The translations under genes were made by a program, and so were the position numbers. The notes under the pieces were generated by a model, which ran no database searches, was not told the DNA's origin, and worked only from the letters and a program-made list of their open reading frames with translations. A stretch of DNA of 64,000 bases, taken from NCBI GenBank assembly GCA_015698045.1, contig BLAL01000196.1, positions 186,001-250,000 on the forward strand, in the 5' to 3' direction. Positions 1 to 10,869 of this stretch are shown piece after piece. Every line of letters starts with the position of its first letter. Position 1 is the stretch's first letter. Source of the stretch: Rhizophagus clarus. Lineage: Eukaryota > Glomeromycota > Glomeromycetes > Glomerales > Glomeraceae.

Positions 1-300
1 TTCTTTTTTTCTTTTACTTGTACTTTAATACTAACGATAATATCCATGTTTCTACTGTTTCTTTAACTCTTTTTACTCTAATATTAACAACACTAACAAT
101 ACTAACAATATTTCTTTTATCTTTATATCTAATACCAACGCTACTATTCTTTTTACATCTAATTGTATCGTTACTCTTTCTTTTTTTACTTTTATATATT
201 CTGTATATAGTAATAAATACTTGTAATTTTTTATAATTTAATTCATATTATATCTAATAAAATATACATTATATAAACTTATAGTACAAAAATGAATTTT
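1..300. other. AT-rich non-coding sequence
   Basis: Pyrimidine-rich, very AT-rich DNA. Short motifs of the type CTAACAATACTAAC recur between about 20 and 230; they resemble, in reverse complement, the GTTAGTA-type repeats near 7.4-7.7 kb. The only open frame (18-236) is low-complexity Leu/Ile/Thr/Phe and has no recognisable domain, so I do not call it a gene. Confidence 0.5.
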
Positions 301-675
301 GATACATTACAAAATATTTATGTAAAATTACGAATCGTCAAAATATTTTAAAAAGTTGCGAAATATTACGCAATAAAATTACACAATATTACGAACCGTA
401 AAATTACGCATATCGTAATATTTCGAAATATTTTAAAAAGTTACAAAATATTACGCTTACGCAAACTTGTGGCGGGTCTGAAAACTTACGAAATATTATG
501 TAAAATTACGAAATATTATGAATGCATAAAATTACAGAATATTACGAACCGTAAAATTACGAAACTTTGCATATCATAATATTTTGAAATATTTTAAAAA
601 GTTACGAAATATTACTCTTCCGCAAACTTGCGGCAGGTCTGAAAACTTACGAAATATTACGATGTGTAATCTTGC
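300..675. repeat. Duplicated repeat built on TTACGAAATATTACG
   Basis: A block of about 150-185 bp occurs twice. Anchors are ACGAACCGTAAAATTACG near 393 and 546, and the string CGCAAACTTG followed by GGCRGGTCTGAAAAC near 461 and 621. Between the anchors, short near-palindromic words (ATATTACGAAAT, TCGTAATATTTCG) recur about every 20-40 bp. The block lies directly upstream of the gag-like fossil and could be its terminal or regulatory region, but I found no matching copy downstream of the fossil, so it is not shown to be an LTR. Confidence 0.55.
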
Positions 676-699
676 GCAACTTTTTGCACTATAAAATTT

Positions 700-3680
700 C
701 CTGATGTAAAAAATCAGCTATATCAAGCTAGGAAAGATGACCGAGATAAGGAAAAATATATCTCTAGCTTAGAAGCGCGGTTAGTAGAATCTGAGGAGCA
801 GGTAGAGAAATTGCGATGTTGAATCAAGACCATCTCATCACAGAAAAATTCACCAAAACGAGATAATTCTCCAGACTTGTATAATCCTAATATTAACTTA
901 GAAATGGCTACCATCACAGAGCTAGCAAATGCTATAGATGGTTTTCTGGAAAATAGGACAATGGCCAGAGATATTCTAATAGATCAAATAAAAAGGGCGA
1001 CAAGACAGATATGCCGAAAAGAGAATAACTTGCATCAGGATTTAGCCTGTGAGCAGAGAAGACGTTATGATGCAGAAGCTGAACGTGATAATAAAATTAT
1101 TAGAAAACAACTTGCCAAAGGAGGGATGGATACAGTTGTTGGTAATTTAGAAAATGAAAGAAATGAAAAAAGGTGCTGGTATTTTTCATATCGAGATAAA
1201 AATAGGCATGTTAGAAAGTTATTACAGGAGCAATTTGCCTTACAGTTGCTTTATCGTCAAAATGCCCATCATCTATAGAGATGCAGAGCAGATAGGGGGT
1301 TGTTAGAATATAATCAAGACAGGCTCTATGAGCGATATGAAAAATGGAAGGCTAAAGAAAAGAATTCTCGCCAGAATATTTTAAATTTGCAGGGACAAAT
1401 TTTAGCGTTATAGAATAACCCACCAAATATACAACAAATAGGAATGGTAGGATACAGACCCCCAATATTTTATGGATGTCCTGGAGAAGATCCAGAAGAT
1501 TTTCTTAGAGATTTACAGAGATATGTAGTAGCTAGTCGAATAAATGTAGCGCCTGGAGCAGGTCAGGCCCCTGGAAGAGCAGAGGCTTTAGGTCTATTAA
1601 TATCTTGTCTTGAAGGACCTGCTAAGCAATAATATGAAACTCACATCAAAGGCAAGAATTGGAGATGTAATAATCTCTCAGACAATTTAGGAGTAGCAGA
1701 CTTGAATGCTGTTCGAGGAATAGGAGCAGGAAATAATGCTAATCAAATTGGTGGTTTGAATATTGCTGGAGAATTTTAAGGTAAGACGGCCATCGAAATT
1801 GGTAGAATTGGTGCAGGGGTCGCAACTGGTGCTGATATTATTCCGAATGGAACATGGGATGAAGATTGGTCTATAGCTGGTGGTAAACCTGTAGATAATG
1901 CACCAGTAGCGCTTAACACTGGTGGTAGTTTACCTGCTGTTACAATTGCTCCTGACATCAAACTGGGTTAACTCCTTTACCTATTAAGAACTGCCTATAC
2001 GATAGTTGAATACTTGAAACAGATGGCAGTTTTTGGTCAACTCATGCAAGGTGATATGTCAGTTGAGCAGTTTTCTGCCCGAACCAAAAAGGTTGATAAA
2101 TTAGCTGAAATGACTCCCAAACAACAAAGAGAGTAATTTATTCGTGGCTTAAATCCTATGAACCAATATAATATTCGAATGATGGCTAAATTTTATGATA
2201 CACAAGATAATATTACAAAAGCCCTGGCCGAAGCGGAAAAATATACATTATCTCAAAAGAGTGCGCCATCTTCTTTTCCAATTTTTCCATCAGCCAATCC
2301 TTACGTAGATACTAACAGATCAGGAAGTGGGATGACTAAAAATGAAATCAAGGAGTCGATAAAAACCACAATGGCTTTCTCACAGCCCCAACAAAATACT
2401 GATTTACAAGCCATAGCTAAATCCTTTCAAGATACTATGTCTCGAGCAACCAAGACTTTAGATAATAGTAAAAAATTGGCCAATAAGAGAGGAGAAGACC
2501 TTATTATTAGACGATTTTTAAGTGAGCTACTAATGACAAAATCAAATAAGCAACCTGAAGATAATTATAATTATGATCCTGTTGATGATATTACTGACAG
2601 TATGGCCGGTATGACACTAAACAGTGCCACAATAAATGCTATCAAATCTGCTGTTAAAAGTACTGTTAAGAAATGTACCAAGTGTGGTAGATTTAGACAT
2701 ACTTCCCGTAAGTGTTCTGTAAAGAAAAAAAAGAAAAGCAAGAAATCGAAGAAAGGTAAGGTCAATCTCGCTATAGAACCAGATTCAGATTCTTCTTCAG
2801 ACAATACTTCTTCTAGCGATAATTCCGATTCTGATACAGACTCTTCCGATTCTTCTGATTCTAAGACCGTGCTTAATGTTAAAATAGATAAGCTAAAAAA
2901 AAGTAAAGCAGGAAAGTGAATCTGAGAAATTATCCTCTAAAGAGATGTCTAGTGCCAAGCTGAGAGAAATACCACTAGAGGAGACTATTCATAAAGTTCT
3001 TCATAATGAGCTTAAACTAATTTTCCCCCCACATTTTTTCCAAGATTCTGATCTCATTGCGTCCAAACAGATAGTGATGGAGAAGATAGTATCTCAAAAT
3101 GATGTATCATCATCTTCAAAAGATTCAGATGAGTCCAGTCTGGAAGAGGAGTCTTTAGATAATCCCATGGAGATCGACTTCGTCAAGAAGAAGGAGCTGA
3201 AAACAAGTGTTGTGACTGTGAAGTGCAAAATCAGGCGTTTAAAGATTCCGGCTATGACTCTCGACTCTGGAACTGAACCCCCTATCATAATAGAGAATAT
3301 TGTTGAACGTGTGAAAGATAAAATCGATAAATCTGAAATACATGATCTTAGCGATATTGCAACTGATCCTGTTGAATCTGTTAGGGTCGTATGCAATCTA
3401 CCAATTACTCTAGCCCCTGGACTTACCATTCATGAAGATTTTGTTGTCGTGAGATATAAAAAGCTGACGCTAATATTTTCTAACCAACTTTTAAAGAAAT
3501 ATAGGTGCGCAGTGGATTGGAGTACTAACGAGCTAAAGATCCCCTTAATGGAAAGGATTATATCATCCCAGTGATCATGCATAAGATCAAGAATAAGCTC
3601 AAGGTGAATTGTGCGACTACTACTTCTGAATGTGATGCTTCCTCCACCCCAGACTCTATATCGTAAAATTTAAGCGAAGA
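700..3680 (+). mobile_element. Gag/protease-like retroelement fossil (LTR-retroelement kin), broken
   Basis: A degraded retroelement copy read on the plus strand. In order it shows an alpha-helical, charged N-terminal region (about 0.7-1.4 kb), a gag-like region (about 1.44-2.65 kb), a classic CCHC zinc knuckle C-x2-C-x4-H-x4-C (2674-2715), a Lys-rich then Ser/Asp-rich linker, and a retropepsin-like region (2945-3574) with an Asp-Ser-Gly active-site-like triad near 3265. No reverse transcriptase, RNase H or integrase is visible next to it. It is broken in several places, so it is an old copy. Family beyond 'gag plus aspartic protease, LTR-class' is not resolved, and no flanking LTR pair was recognised. 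Confidence 0.7.
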
Positions 3681-3837
3681 TGGTACATTAAAAAAAAGTG
3701 AGTTATGAGAAACTTGAAAAACTGCTATATGATACTCTCATCTCCAAAGCTAGATTAATTGAGATTAATAAAAATCTACGATCCCTTTCTTCTTGCTAAC
3801 TATACACCCTGGCTTAGCAGATGGTTTCAGTGAGACC

Positions 3838-4371
3838 CTATGAAGTATTTTTTGTTTGAATATAATGAAAGGGTGAGTTAAGAGCTAGGAACTTTTCTGA
3901 TTCGCGTATAGCTTCCTCTGATTCTATACGATCCTTTTTGATTGAAGCAAATATGTCATATGAGATATCTAGAGCGGAGTTTTGATAAAGGCCTCCGGAT
4001 GGAATCTCAGGTAAGTCAGAATTTTGAATAGATTTGTGCTGGTCCTGGAGGGAGCGTTGCAGTAGTTTCTTTTTCTTTTTTTGCTTTTCTTGAGCATTAA
4101 TCTTAATAGACTCATGAAATGGATTGGTCCTAGCCGAGCCAGAGAGATTCGAAAAATCAGGCGCTAAAGCAATGGGACTATCTAAAGATCCTAAAATTGG
4201 ATGATTATTTTCTTTTTCCTGGGGATTATTCTCTGAAGGAGGGACTGATGAGATGGATTGTACCTTTCTAAACTCCTCGAGAAAATGGTTCTCATTTTGC
4301 TGAAAATGCTCACAATCATTCCATATATCATGAACACGATTTTTATTAATATGATACTCCTTTACTATCAT
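3838..4371 (-). CDS. Hypothetical protein with N-terminal helix-turn-helix-like segment (accessory cluster)
   Basis: An open frame of 177 residues. The first ~25 residues (KEYHINKNRVHDIW and following) look like a short DNA-recognition helix pair; this reading is from pattern only. The middle is Ser/Pro/Asn-rich and probably disordered, with a basic run of five lysines near residue 100 that could be a nuclear localisation signal. It stands at the left edge of a cluster of small, mostly eroded genes running to 13.7 kb. Reading direction is opposite to the neighbouring gag-like fossil. Function unknown; it may belong to a large mobile element together with the recombinase-like gene at 12.6-13.7 kb. 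Confidence 0.4.
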   Translation of the reverse strand: MIVKEYHINKNRVHDIWNDCEHFQQNENHFLEEFRKVQSISSVPPSENNPQEKENNHPILGSLDSPIALAPDFSNLSGSARTNPFHESIKINAQEKQKKKKKLLQRSLQDQHKSIQNSDLPEIPSGGLYQNSALDISYDIFASIKKDRIESEEAIRESEKFLALNSPFHYIQTKNTS

Positions 4372-4775
4372 ATATACCAGAACTTTATTTTTAAGATGTC
4401 TAATTTCTTCGATCTACTCAGAAGTCATGACTGTTGCACTTCGCCGATAATGAGTTTTCAAAATTGAGGTAGACATACTTCTCCGATATTTTTTTAGACA
4501 ATGTATTTAGATGTATAAAAAATATTAGGCATTAATACTTATCTTTTTAGATGGATAATAAATATTAGAATTCAGCATTTATGGGTTTAGGATAAGAGAG
4601 AACACTAAAATATACAATTTATTGTTTTAGATAGATAAAATACATTCTAATTCACTATCTGTAATTAATAATAAAAAATGATCGATATCCTTCCTATTCA
4701 TTCTATATTTATTGTAATTGTTCTCTAACAAAAAATATGAAAAGTTTTTTTACAGTTTATGGCCAATGTAAATAA
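4372..4775. other. Non-coding spacer
   Basis: AT-rich spacer between two divergent accessory genes. The word TTTTAGAT(G/A)GATAA recurs loosely (near 4504, 4548 and 4627), about every 40-80 bp. No gene or inverted repeat was recognised. Confidence 0.4.
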
Positions 4776-5396
4776 ATGGAAACGTATGATCTTGAAAAGG
4801 AGATATACCGCATCTTGCAAGACTCATCCAAAATTTGAGGTTATAATGCTAGGTTGCGGAGCGAATATATGAATCTTAATGATGAGAATAGGCGGTTGAA
4901 GGTTGAAAACTCCAAGCTCGTCTCCCAGAATGCTTGTACAGAAATATCTCTTGCCAAAGCTGAAGCCGATAACTTTGCAAAATCAGAGGAGGTAAAATCG
5001 CTTTAGTCTGTGATTAATCTATTGGCCCTAGAATACTCTAATCGGTCAGATTCACATGTAAAAAGTGGGCCGATAGGCATTTCGCATGGCGAAAAACATG
5101 GTGAGCTGGAAGACTCAGTCTCTTTGAGACCCTCTGGCGCTTCTTCACTTATAGGCACCTCAGATACTGCTTTGCAGGAGAAGAGTAGTGTGGATTCAAA
5201 AACTGGCCTTGATGAATTTTTGCCATATATACTTCTCATTTCAATAATAGTTTTTCTCCTGATCGCAATTATGTGGTTTATTATTGTGAAAAAGTTACAG
5301 AATACACAGGAAAAGCTGAGTAATATATTCAGGCTAGAGATTGGCATCTCCAAAGGCTGGCTGTATGATCGGAGGCTGGAAGGAAAAAAAAAATGA
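4776..5396 (+). pseudogene. Coiled-coil protein with one membrane segment, eroded
   Basis: From about 4776 the plus strand encodes a heptad-like coiled coil (residues such as LRSEYMNLNDENRRLKVEN), followed by a polar stretch and then a strongly hydrophobic segment at 5219-5285 (YILLISIIVFLLIAIMWFII), a convincing single transmembrane helix, followed by a basic, charged C-terminus ending at 5396. The reading frame is interrupted, so I treat it as a relic. Coiled coil plus membrane anchor is a common design and gives no specific function. It belongs to the accessory cluster and lies divergently from the gene at 3838-4371. Confidence 0.45.
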
Positions 5397-5455
5397 CTGA
5401 TACATATGAAAATATATAAATAAACCGTTAGCTTTGCTAACCAATACCTAATCGA

Positions 5456-5869
5456 CTACTGTATAAGTACTGGCGCTAGTGGGACTCCTTCGAATCTTTT
5501 CTGAATGTGGGCTAATACCTTTTTTGATAAATCTCTTTTGGCTTGACGCTCAGGCAGACTTATTAAGACTTTTTCTGCGTTGGCCACCGTACATTCTAAT
5601 AACCATCCAATATGAATCTGGTCACCTCCCTTGCTATTATGCCCATGGTTTTGTAAAAATCGATAGTCTTCCATTACAATATCTGTCATTTTCTCCTGAT
5701 CAGCTATTATTTTACAAAATTCCTGTCTATCCTCTTCTGTGATTAGGAGACAGATTTCACTTGATTTTATGCCTATATACTGGAAAAGTTGGTCGCGTAA
5801 TTCAGCCATTATATCAATAAAGCTTATCTTTAAAATATGCGAAAAATACCAATAAACATCTCCGGGCAT
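5456..5869 (-). CDS. Hypothetical protein, accessory cluster
   Basis: A 137-residue open frame that is largely alpha-helical by composition and has balanced charge. No signal peptide, metal-binding motif or known domain is visible. A stretch of acidic residues around positions 45-70 precedes a segment rich in His and Gly, and the C-terminus is basic. It is convergent with the coiled-coil/membrane relic that ends at 5396. It could be the C-terminal part of a longer eroded gene, since the region upstream to 6100 is non-coding. Function unknown. Confidence 0.35.
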   Translation of the reverse strand: MPGDVYWYFSHILKISFIDIMAELRDQLFQYIGIKSSEICLLITEEDRQEFCKIIADQEKMTDIVMEDYRFLQNHGHNSKGGDQIHIGWLLECTVANAEKVLISLPERQAKRDLSKKVLAHIQKRFEGVPLAPVLIQ

Positions 5870-6100
5870 ATCTGAGGCCAGGCTATATAATCAGAGGATG
5901 ATCTCTTGGGATTAGAGGCGCACTTGTCACTGAATATTAGAGTAATCATCCTAGGCATGCTTGTTGCTGAAGTTCGAAGATAGAAATTGAAGTTAGCCAG
6001 TATTATTGCACGAGAAAAAATATGCAGTCATAAATAATATTATAAGTATTCTTAGCTGATTGTAGGAATTTCGGCTAAGAGTACTATCCATACAATTCAT

Positions 6101-6786
6101 TTAAGTGCTTTGCTTTAACACCTCCGACTCAACCACACCTTCAAAATGGAAATACCATAAATTAGTAATGTCATCTAGCACCTCAATTTCTGATATGTGA
6201 GGTAAGGCTGGTAAGTCAGCAATTATCTCATTTTTTTGCATAAACGAGACTGGGCCAATTTTTTCTGGTATGGATATATGCTCTCTATAACGCATATGAT
6301 AGACCAATTTGTGAAAGAATAAATCATACTCTCCAATACATTTTTCAAGCTCGCTAGGGTATCGAGCAAAATCAGAGCATATTTTTTCCTTCATTTCGTT
6401 ATCCACTAAGAGGTTTTATCTTTTGTAAGCTTTCTTGCGCATTTCATAAATTTCTCCCATATTATCTTGACAGGATTACTTGCCATGAAAATCTCGTAGC
6501 TAAGCCATTCACTATGAAATATTTCGTATGAGCTACCTATCTTTTGATATAATATTTCTTGTGCCTTCTTAACTGCTTCCCTATAGGCTCTTTTATAAAT
6601 AACTTCACGAGATTTTATCATCTCAGAAGTAATGCCATTCACTACGATATTCTCTTTCACAAACCCCTCAAGCCATGACTTGGCTTTCTTTTGAGCATGG
6701 TCATCTATTTGCTTATATTTCTCATCCGGATCCTTAATTTGCATTATTTTATCTGAGAGGGTCAGCTCATATCTTTTATCATACAT
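6101..6786 (-). pseudogene. Hypothetical helical protein of the accessory cluster, broken
   Basis: Two open frames abut on the minus strand (6406-6786 and 6101-6406). Both are helical and charged, with frequent Lys, Glu and Tyr and no recognised domain, and they probably belong to one ancestral gene. The predicted start (6786) lies one base outside the left terminus of the CACTGG-ended element at 6788, so that insertion separates this gene from its original upstream region or upstream part. No function can be assigned. Confidence 0.4.
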
Positions 6787-6803
6787 GCACTGGTTAAAAT
6801 CAA

Positions 6804-7160
6804 TGCTATCGGGTACATATCAGGTACATATTGGGTACCTGATATGTACCCGATATGTGTGAAATATGTGTATGCTATTTAATAATACTACACATATCAG
6901 GTACCCGATATGTACCCGTCGGATGCAGAAAATTGGTAACATATAACGTACATATCGCGTACATTTCTCATACATATTGGGTAGTTAAATATCAGTTACA
7001 TATCATAGATTTATTGGGTACCCGATATATTTTAAAAAAATATCAGACAGATATTATACACTTATCGAATAGTGCTAATAAGTATCCTATATATACCCGA
7101 TATGTATCCTATTTGTATTTGAAATATAAGTATAATTTCATAATTTTCACACATATCAGA
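6804..7160. repeat. Left subterminal array of GGTACCCGATATG palindromes
   Basis: At least ten degenerate copies of a word close to GGTACCCGATATGTACC, in both orientations, are packed into this subterminal region. A matching but sparser set lies in the right subterminal region (11189-11395). Clustered short repeats just inside the inverted ends are typical transposase-binding sites in CACTA, KDZ and hAT elements, so this is their probable role. The core GGTACC is itself palindromic and many copies could pair into cruciforms. Confidence 0.65.
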
Positions 7161-7419
7161 TAGCCGAAAAGTATAGCATTTATGGGGCATTAATAGTAGT
7201 AGATTTATAATTTAAATACAATTGTAATTTAAAAGTAATTTAATTCATTTAATTGTAATTACTGAAAGTTTTATTTATATTTTCAATCAATAATAAAAAA
7301 AAAATATTATACAAAAAATATTATAAAAAAAATTCACTACTTTTTACACAAATTTACAATTAATGTTCACTTGTTTGCTTGTTTTCATTTCATTATATCT
7401 ATTTAATTTGAAAGAAAGT

Positions 7420-7730
7420 AAAATGTTAGTAATAAAAGTGTTAGTATGAATATTAGTAGAAGTGTTAGCAAAAGAAAAGGAACGTTAATAAAAAAATTTT
7501 TACATTAGAAAGTGTTAGTATTAATGTTAGTATGAAAGTTAGTAAAAGTAGAAAAGGAACGTCAATAAAAAAAAATATAAAGTATAAGTATTAATGTTAG
7601 TGTTAATGTTAGTAGAAGTGTTAGTAAAAGGAAGAAATAAAAAATGTTTAACAGTAGAACATTGTTAGTAGGAACGTTAGTAGAAGGAAACACATTAGAA
7701 AAAAATATTAGTAAGAGTGTTAACAGGATG
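7420..7730. repeat. Degenerate GTTAGTA-type minisatellite
   Basis: Words such as GTTAGTAGAAGTGTTAG and AATGTTAGTATGAAAGTTAG recur every 20-60 bp. No open frame longer than about 60 codons and no homology is evident. It lies inside the CACTGG-ended transposon. Confidence 0.5.
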
Positions 7731-7869
7731 GAAAAAGAAATTTCAACAAAAAATGTACCTTTGTATTTATTTTTTAGAAAAACCAATAAAGTAAAAAACT
7801 CGATAGTAGAACATTGTTTAGGACGTTAGTGAGAAGAAATACATTGGAAAAATATATTAATAAGAGTGT

Positions 7870-8293
7870 TAAGAATAACATAATAATGGGAAAAGAAATT
7901 TCAACAAAAAATATATCTTTATCTTTATTTTTTAGACAAAAACAATAAAGTAAAAATTTGAGAGAGAGAAAAAAAAGTTTTGAAAAAAAAAAATGATAAA
8001 TAAATAATTAAATCGTGATCATGCAATCACATGATCAACAAAATTATCAATTTTTATTGGTTATTTGGATAATATTATAAATAACATAATAATGGGAAAA
8101 GAAATTTCAACAAAAAATATACCTTTATCTTTATTTTTTAGACAAAACAATAAAGTAAAAATTTGAGAGAGAGAGAAAAAGTTTTTGAAAAAAAAAAAAA
8201 AAAAATACGATAAATAAATAATTAAATCATGATCGTGCAATCACATGATCAACAAAATTATCAATTTTTATTGGTTATTTGGGTAATATTATA
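7870..8293. repeat. Direct tandem duplication of a ~209-bp unit
   Basis: Two nearly identical copies lie end to end, roughly 7873-8082 and 8083-8293. Both contain AACATAATAATGGGAAAAGA near the start, GAGAGAGA-rich and poly-A stretches in the middle, and TGGTTATTTGG near the end. A partial, more diverged third copy of the first 75 bp lies at about 7728-7800. The second halves contain ATGATC/GATCAT words that can pair. Nothing in it is coding. Confidence 0.75.
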
Positions 8294-9111
8294 TTTAGCC
8301 ACATCAGCCACAAAATCGGTCACCTATCGAATGCATAAGTCAATATTAGCGAAGAAGCACAAACTTGATTATTCACTATTCGTGCTCAACTTGAGTTGAT
8401 AAAATTATTAAAAAATCACTGATTTTATTAAATTTATCAGAATTTTTATACCTAATTAAAGATGATTAAATTAAGTTTTACTACCGATTTCATTATAACG
8501 TTATCAACTTTTTTGTTAATCTTGGATATTTTATTTTGAATTTAAATTGTTCGCTTTGAACTCGAGTTGAACTCGAGTTCAACTCGAGTTTAACTCGTTC
8601 GCTCAAGATCTTTGTGTAATGTATTGTAGATCTGTAATTGTTTTATTTGTAGTCTATAATTGGCAAAAGCTTATTATAAACCAAAATAAAAAACACTATT
8701 TATTTACATATCTGTATTATTAGATTTTACCTTTTTTAGATTTGATATATAATTAAAAAGAAGACCTTTATCTTGATATTTTGGAATCACGATCATAATA
8801 ATTGAGTTTAGGTCGAGTTTAACTTGTTCATTGTGATTGATTGTATTGTAGATCCGTATCTGTATTATAATTAATATAATGAAGACAGATCATAACAATC
8901 ATGACATATTTGAGAAATTAGAACAATTTACGTAAATGTTCTTGAAGGGTAATTAATATAATAATAAAAGGTGATAAAAAATTGTTTATAAAAAGAAGTT
9001 TCATCTTTTTTTTTTCTTACAATAAATTTGTTGTCGTTATTTCTATTATATATTCTTTTTCTTAAAATTTGTTGCCGTTATTTTTTATTATTATATATTC
9101 TTTTTCTTAAA
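8294..9111. other. Non-coding interior of the CACTGG element
   Basis: AT-rich sequence without an open frame. Around 8556-8600 the palindrome AACTCGAGTT recurs four times in tandem (AACTCGAGTTGAACTCGAG and onwards), with weaker copies near 8380 and 8815. From about 9025 two near-copies of TTGYCGTTATTT followed by TATATTCTTTTTCTTA precede the Myb/SANT-like gene. Confidence 0.5.
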
Positions 9112-9718
9112 ATGCCCGCAAATTGAACTGATGCAATAACTGAATATTTAATAAGATATAGGAGGTAAAAAATTAAATGAAAACTAATAAATAACTTTGA
9201 TCATATTCTAGTTTTTTTTTCTCTTACGTTTCCTGATCTAAAAATTAAATAAATAATGTAAAGGAGAAGGAACAACTACTACCATGACATACCTGGAAGG
9301 GACCACTCCGAATTCTGGAAGAGCCTAGCTCAAAGAATTTGGAGACGGTTCCACATGAGGTTCACTGGCCAACAGGTAGAAAGAAAGTGGAGAAACTTGG
9401 TCAGGAATTTTAATGTTAGTAAAATAATAATAAATCATAAAAAAAAAATAAAAAAAAATAAAAAATTAATAGTATTAACATTTTTAGAATTTCTGTGAAT
9501 GGAGGAATGGTGCGCGAAATGGAAGGTGGTCCTGGGAAGGAGAAAGATATTATAGGCAGTTCCGCACAAGGTTTTGGGACAGACCTGGTAATTATTAAGA
9601 ATTTTTTTAATTTATATTTAAGTTATTTAAGTTCTAAATTTATATATATTTCTTAGGGAACCACCACAGTCGTAGGCGACGTAGAAATACTGCGCATCGG
9701 CGGCCTCAGAATCTGTAA
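9112..9718 (+). pseudogene. Myb/SANT-like (MADF-type) DNA-binding protein gene carried by the transposon
   Basis: Four exons can be read: 9112-9161, 9264 to about 9413, about 9488-9591 and 9657-9718, separated by short GT-AG introns. The product has the spaced aromatic residues of a Myb/SANT-like helix-turn-helix: WTDAITEYLIRYRR in exon 1 (with TGA at 9124 in place of the expected first Trp codon TGG), then HSEFWKSLAQRIWRRF and QQVERKWRNLVRNF in exon 2, and a short Arg-rich tail (RRRRR at the C-terminus). Exon 3 repeats a W-x-W pattern. Such proteins accompany several fungal DNA transposons (for example Harbinger-type) and bind their ends. The TGA at the first Trp suggests the copy no longer makes the full protein. 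Confidence 0.6.
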
Positions 9719-10420
9719 ATTATATTTTTTTATTTTTATTTTTTTTTTATTTTGTATTTTTTATATTTTATTTTTATTTTTATTTTTTATTTATATTTTT
9801 ATATTTTTATTATTTTTATTATTATTATTTTTTATTTTTTATTATCTTTTATTATTATTATTTTTTATTAAATATATATATATTATATAGTCATCTAATT
9901 ATTATTTTAATATTTTTACTATTTTATAATTTGATTTAATATCGGCCTATATTCAACTGAAATTAAAAAATTCGACCTCAATTATAAGTAATTAAAGCTT
10001 ATTATAATAAATTGCTTTTATTCAATAAACATTCATTTTTTTTTTTTATTAAAGTATTAATTAAATAAACAATCTGTTGTCATATATTATATAATATATT
10101 GTAATGATGAAATGTCCCCAATAAATTTTTAAAAAAGGTACATTTAGGCGTGACAGATCTAATATCGCTGATTCTTCCAAAATGTTACTAAAATCTTTCC
10201 ATAGATCAAATTGAAAGAACTAATCTATCAATTTACAATATAAAATCTTGAAATAATCTTTCACATTTTCAAAATACGTGATCAAACTCATTTTTGCTAA
10301 ACTGCCGAAACCTTTTGGTGTTTACATGCAATAGTTTCGGCATTTTAATTTAATTTGACGATCATTGATTATCATGATCAATCTATTTTTACAGTTTTCT
10401 AAACCATAATTTTTTTTTTA
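9719..10420. other. Non-coding, AT-rich
   Basis: Long TTTTTATTTT-type low-complexity tract (9725-9870) followed by unstructured AT-rich DNA. Around 10300-10345 AAACTGCCGAAAC and ATAGTTTCGGCAT form a small hairpin. No gene seen. Confidence 0.45.
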
Positions 10421-10865
10421 TTTTTTTTTTAGGTTGCTGGACTCCCAGACTTGAAATGTAAGTTGGAAGGGGTGGGGGGAATTTTTTTTTAATATTAAAG
10501 AAACGTTACTAACGTTTCTTTCTTTATTTTTTTTAGGTTGCCAGCCTTCTTGGACGAACCGGACTTGAGAAATGTAAGTTGGAAAGGGTGGTGATTTTTT
10601 TTTAATATTAAAGAAACGTTACTAACATTTCTTTCTTTATTTTTTTTAGGTTACTGGCCTTCTTAGACAAACCAGACTTGGGAATGTAAGTTGGAAAGGG
10701 TGGTGATTTTTTTTAATGTTAAAGAAATGTTACTAACATTTCTTTCTTTATTTTTTTCAGATTGCTGGACTCCGGACGGAGAGAGGGAGGGATATTTTTT
10801 GAATATTAAAGAAACAGTTTAACGTTTCTTTTATTTATTTTAGGTTGCAGTTTCCCTTGTTCCTC
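10420..10865 (+). repeat. Tandem array of exon-like units with splice-site motifs (array 1)
   Basis: Five units with a period of about 85-110 bp. Each begins with a T-rich tract ending in TTTTAG or TTCAG, followed by a core such as GTTGCTGGACTCCCAGACTT. In the first three units the core is followed by a donor-like GTAAGTTGGAARGG. Between the units lies a hairpin, AAAGAAACGTTACTAACGTT and on into TCTTT. Cores are 25, 37 and 36 nt in the first three units. The last two units lack a clear donor; the fifth runs into TTCCCTTGTTCCTCTTGATC. The cores are related to those at 17.9-19.1 kb. Whether the sites are spliced cannot be told from DNA. Confidence 0.75.
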
Positions 10866-10869
10866 TTGA

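Noticed and set aside
1776-1961. Minus-strand 61-codon Pro/Ala-rich frame
   Set aside because: Antisense to the gag-like fossil.
300-3840. LTR pair around the gag-like fossil
   Set aside because: The repeat at 300-675 has no recognisable partner downstream of 3680.
6855-7163. 102-codon frame rich in Ile, Tyr and His
   Set aside because: Arises from the GGTACCCGATATG subterminal repeats of the CACTGG element.
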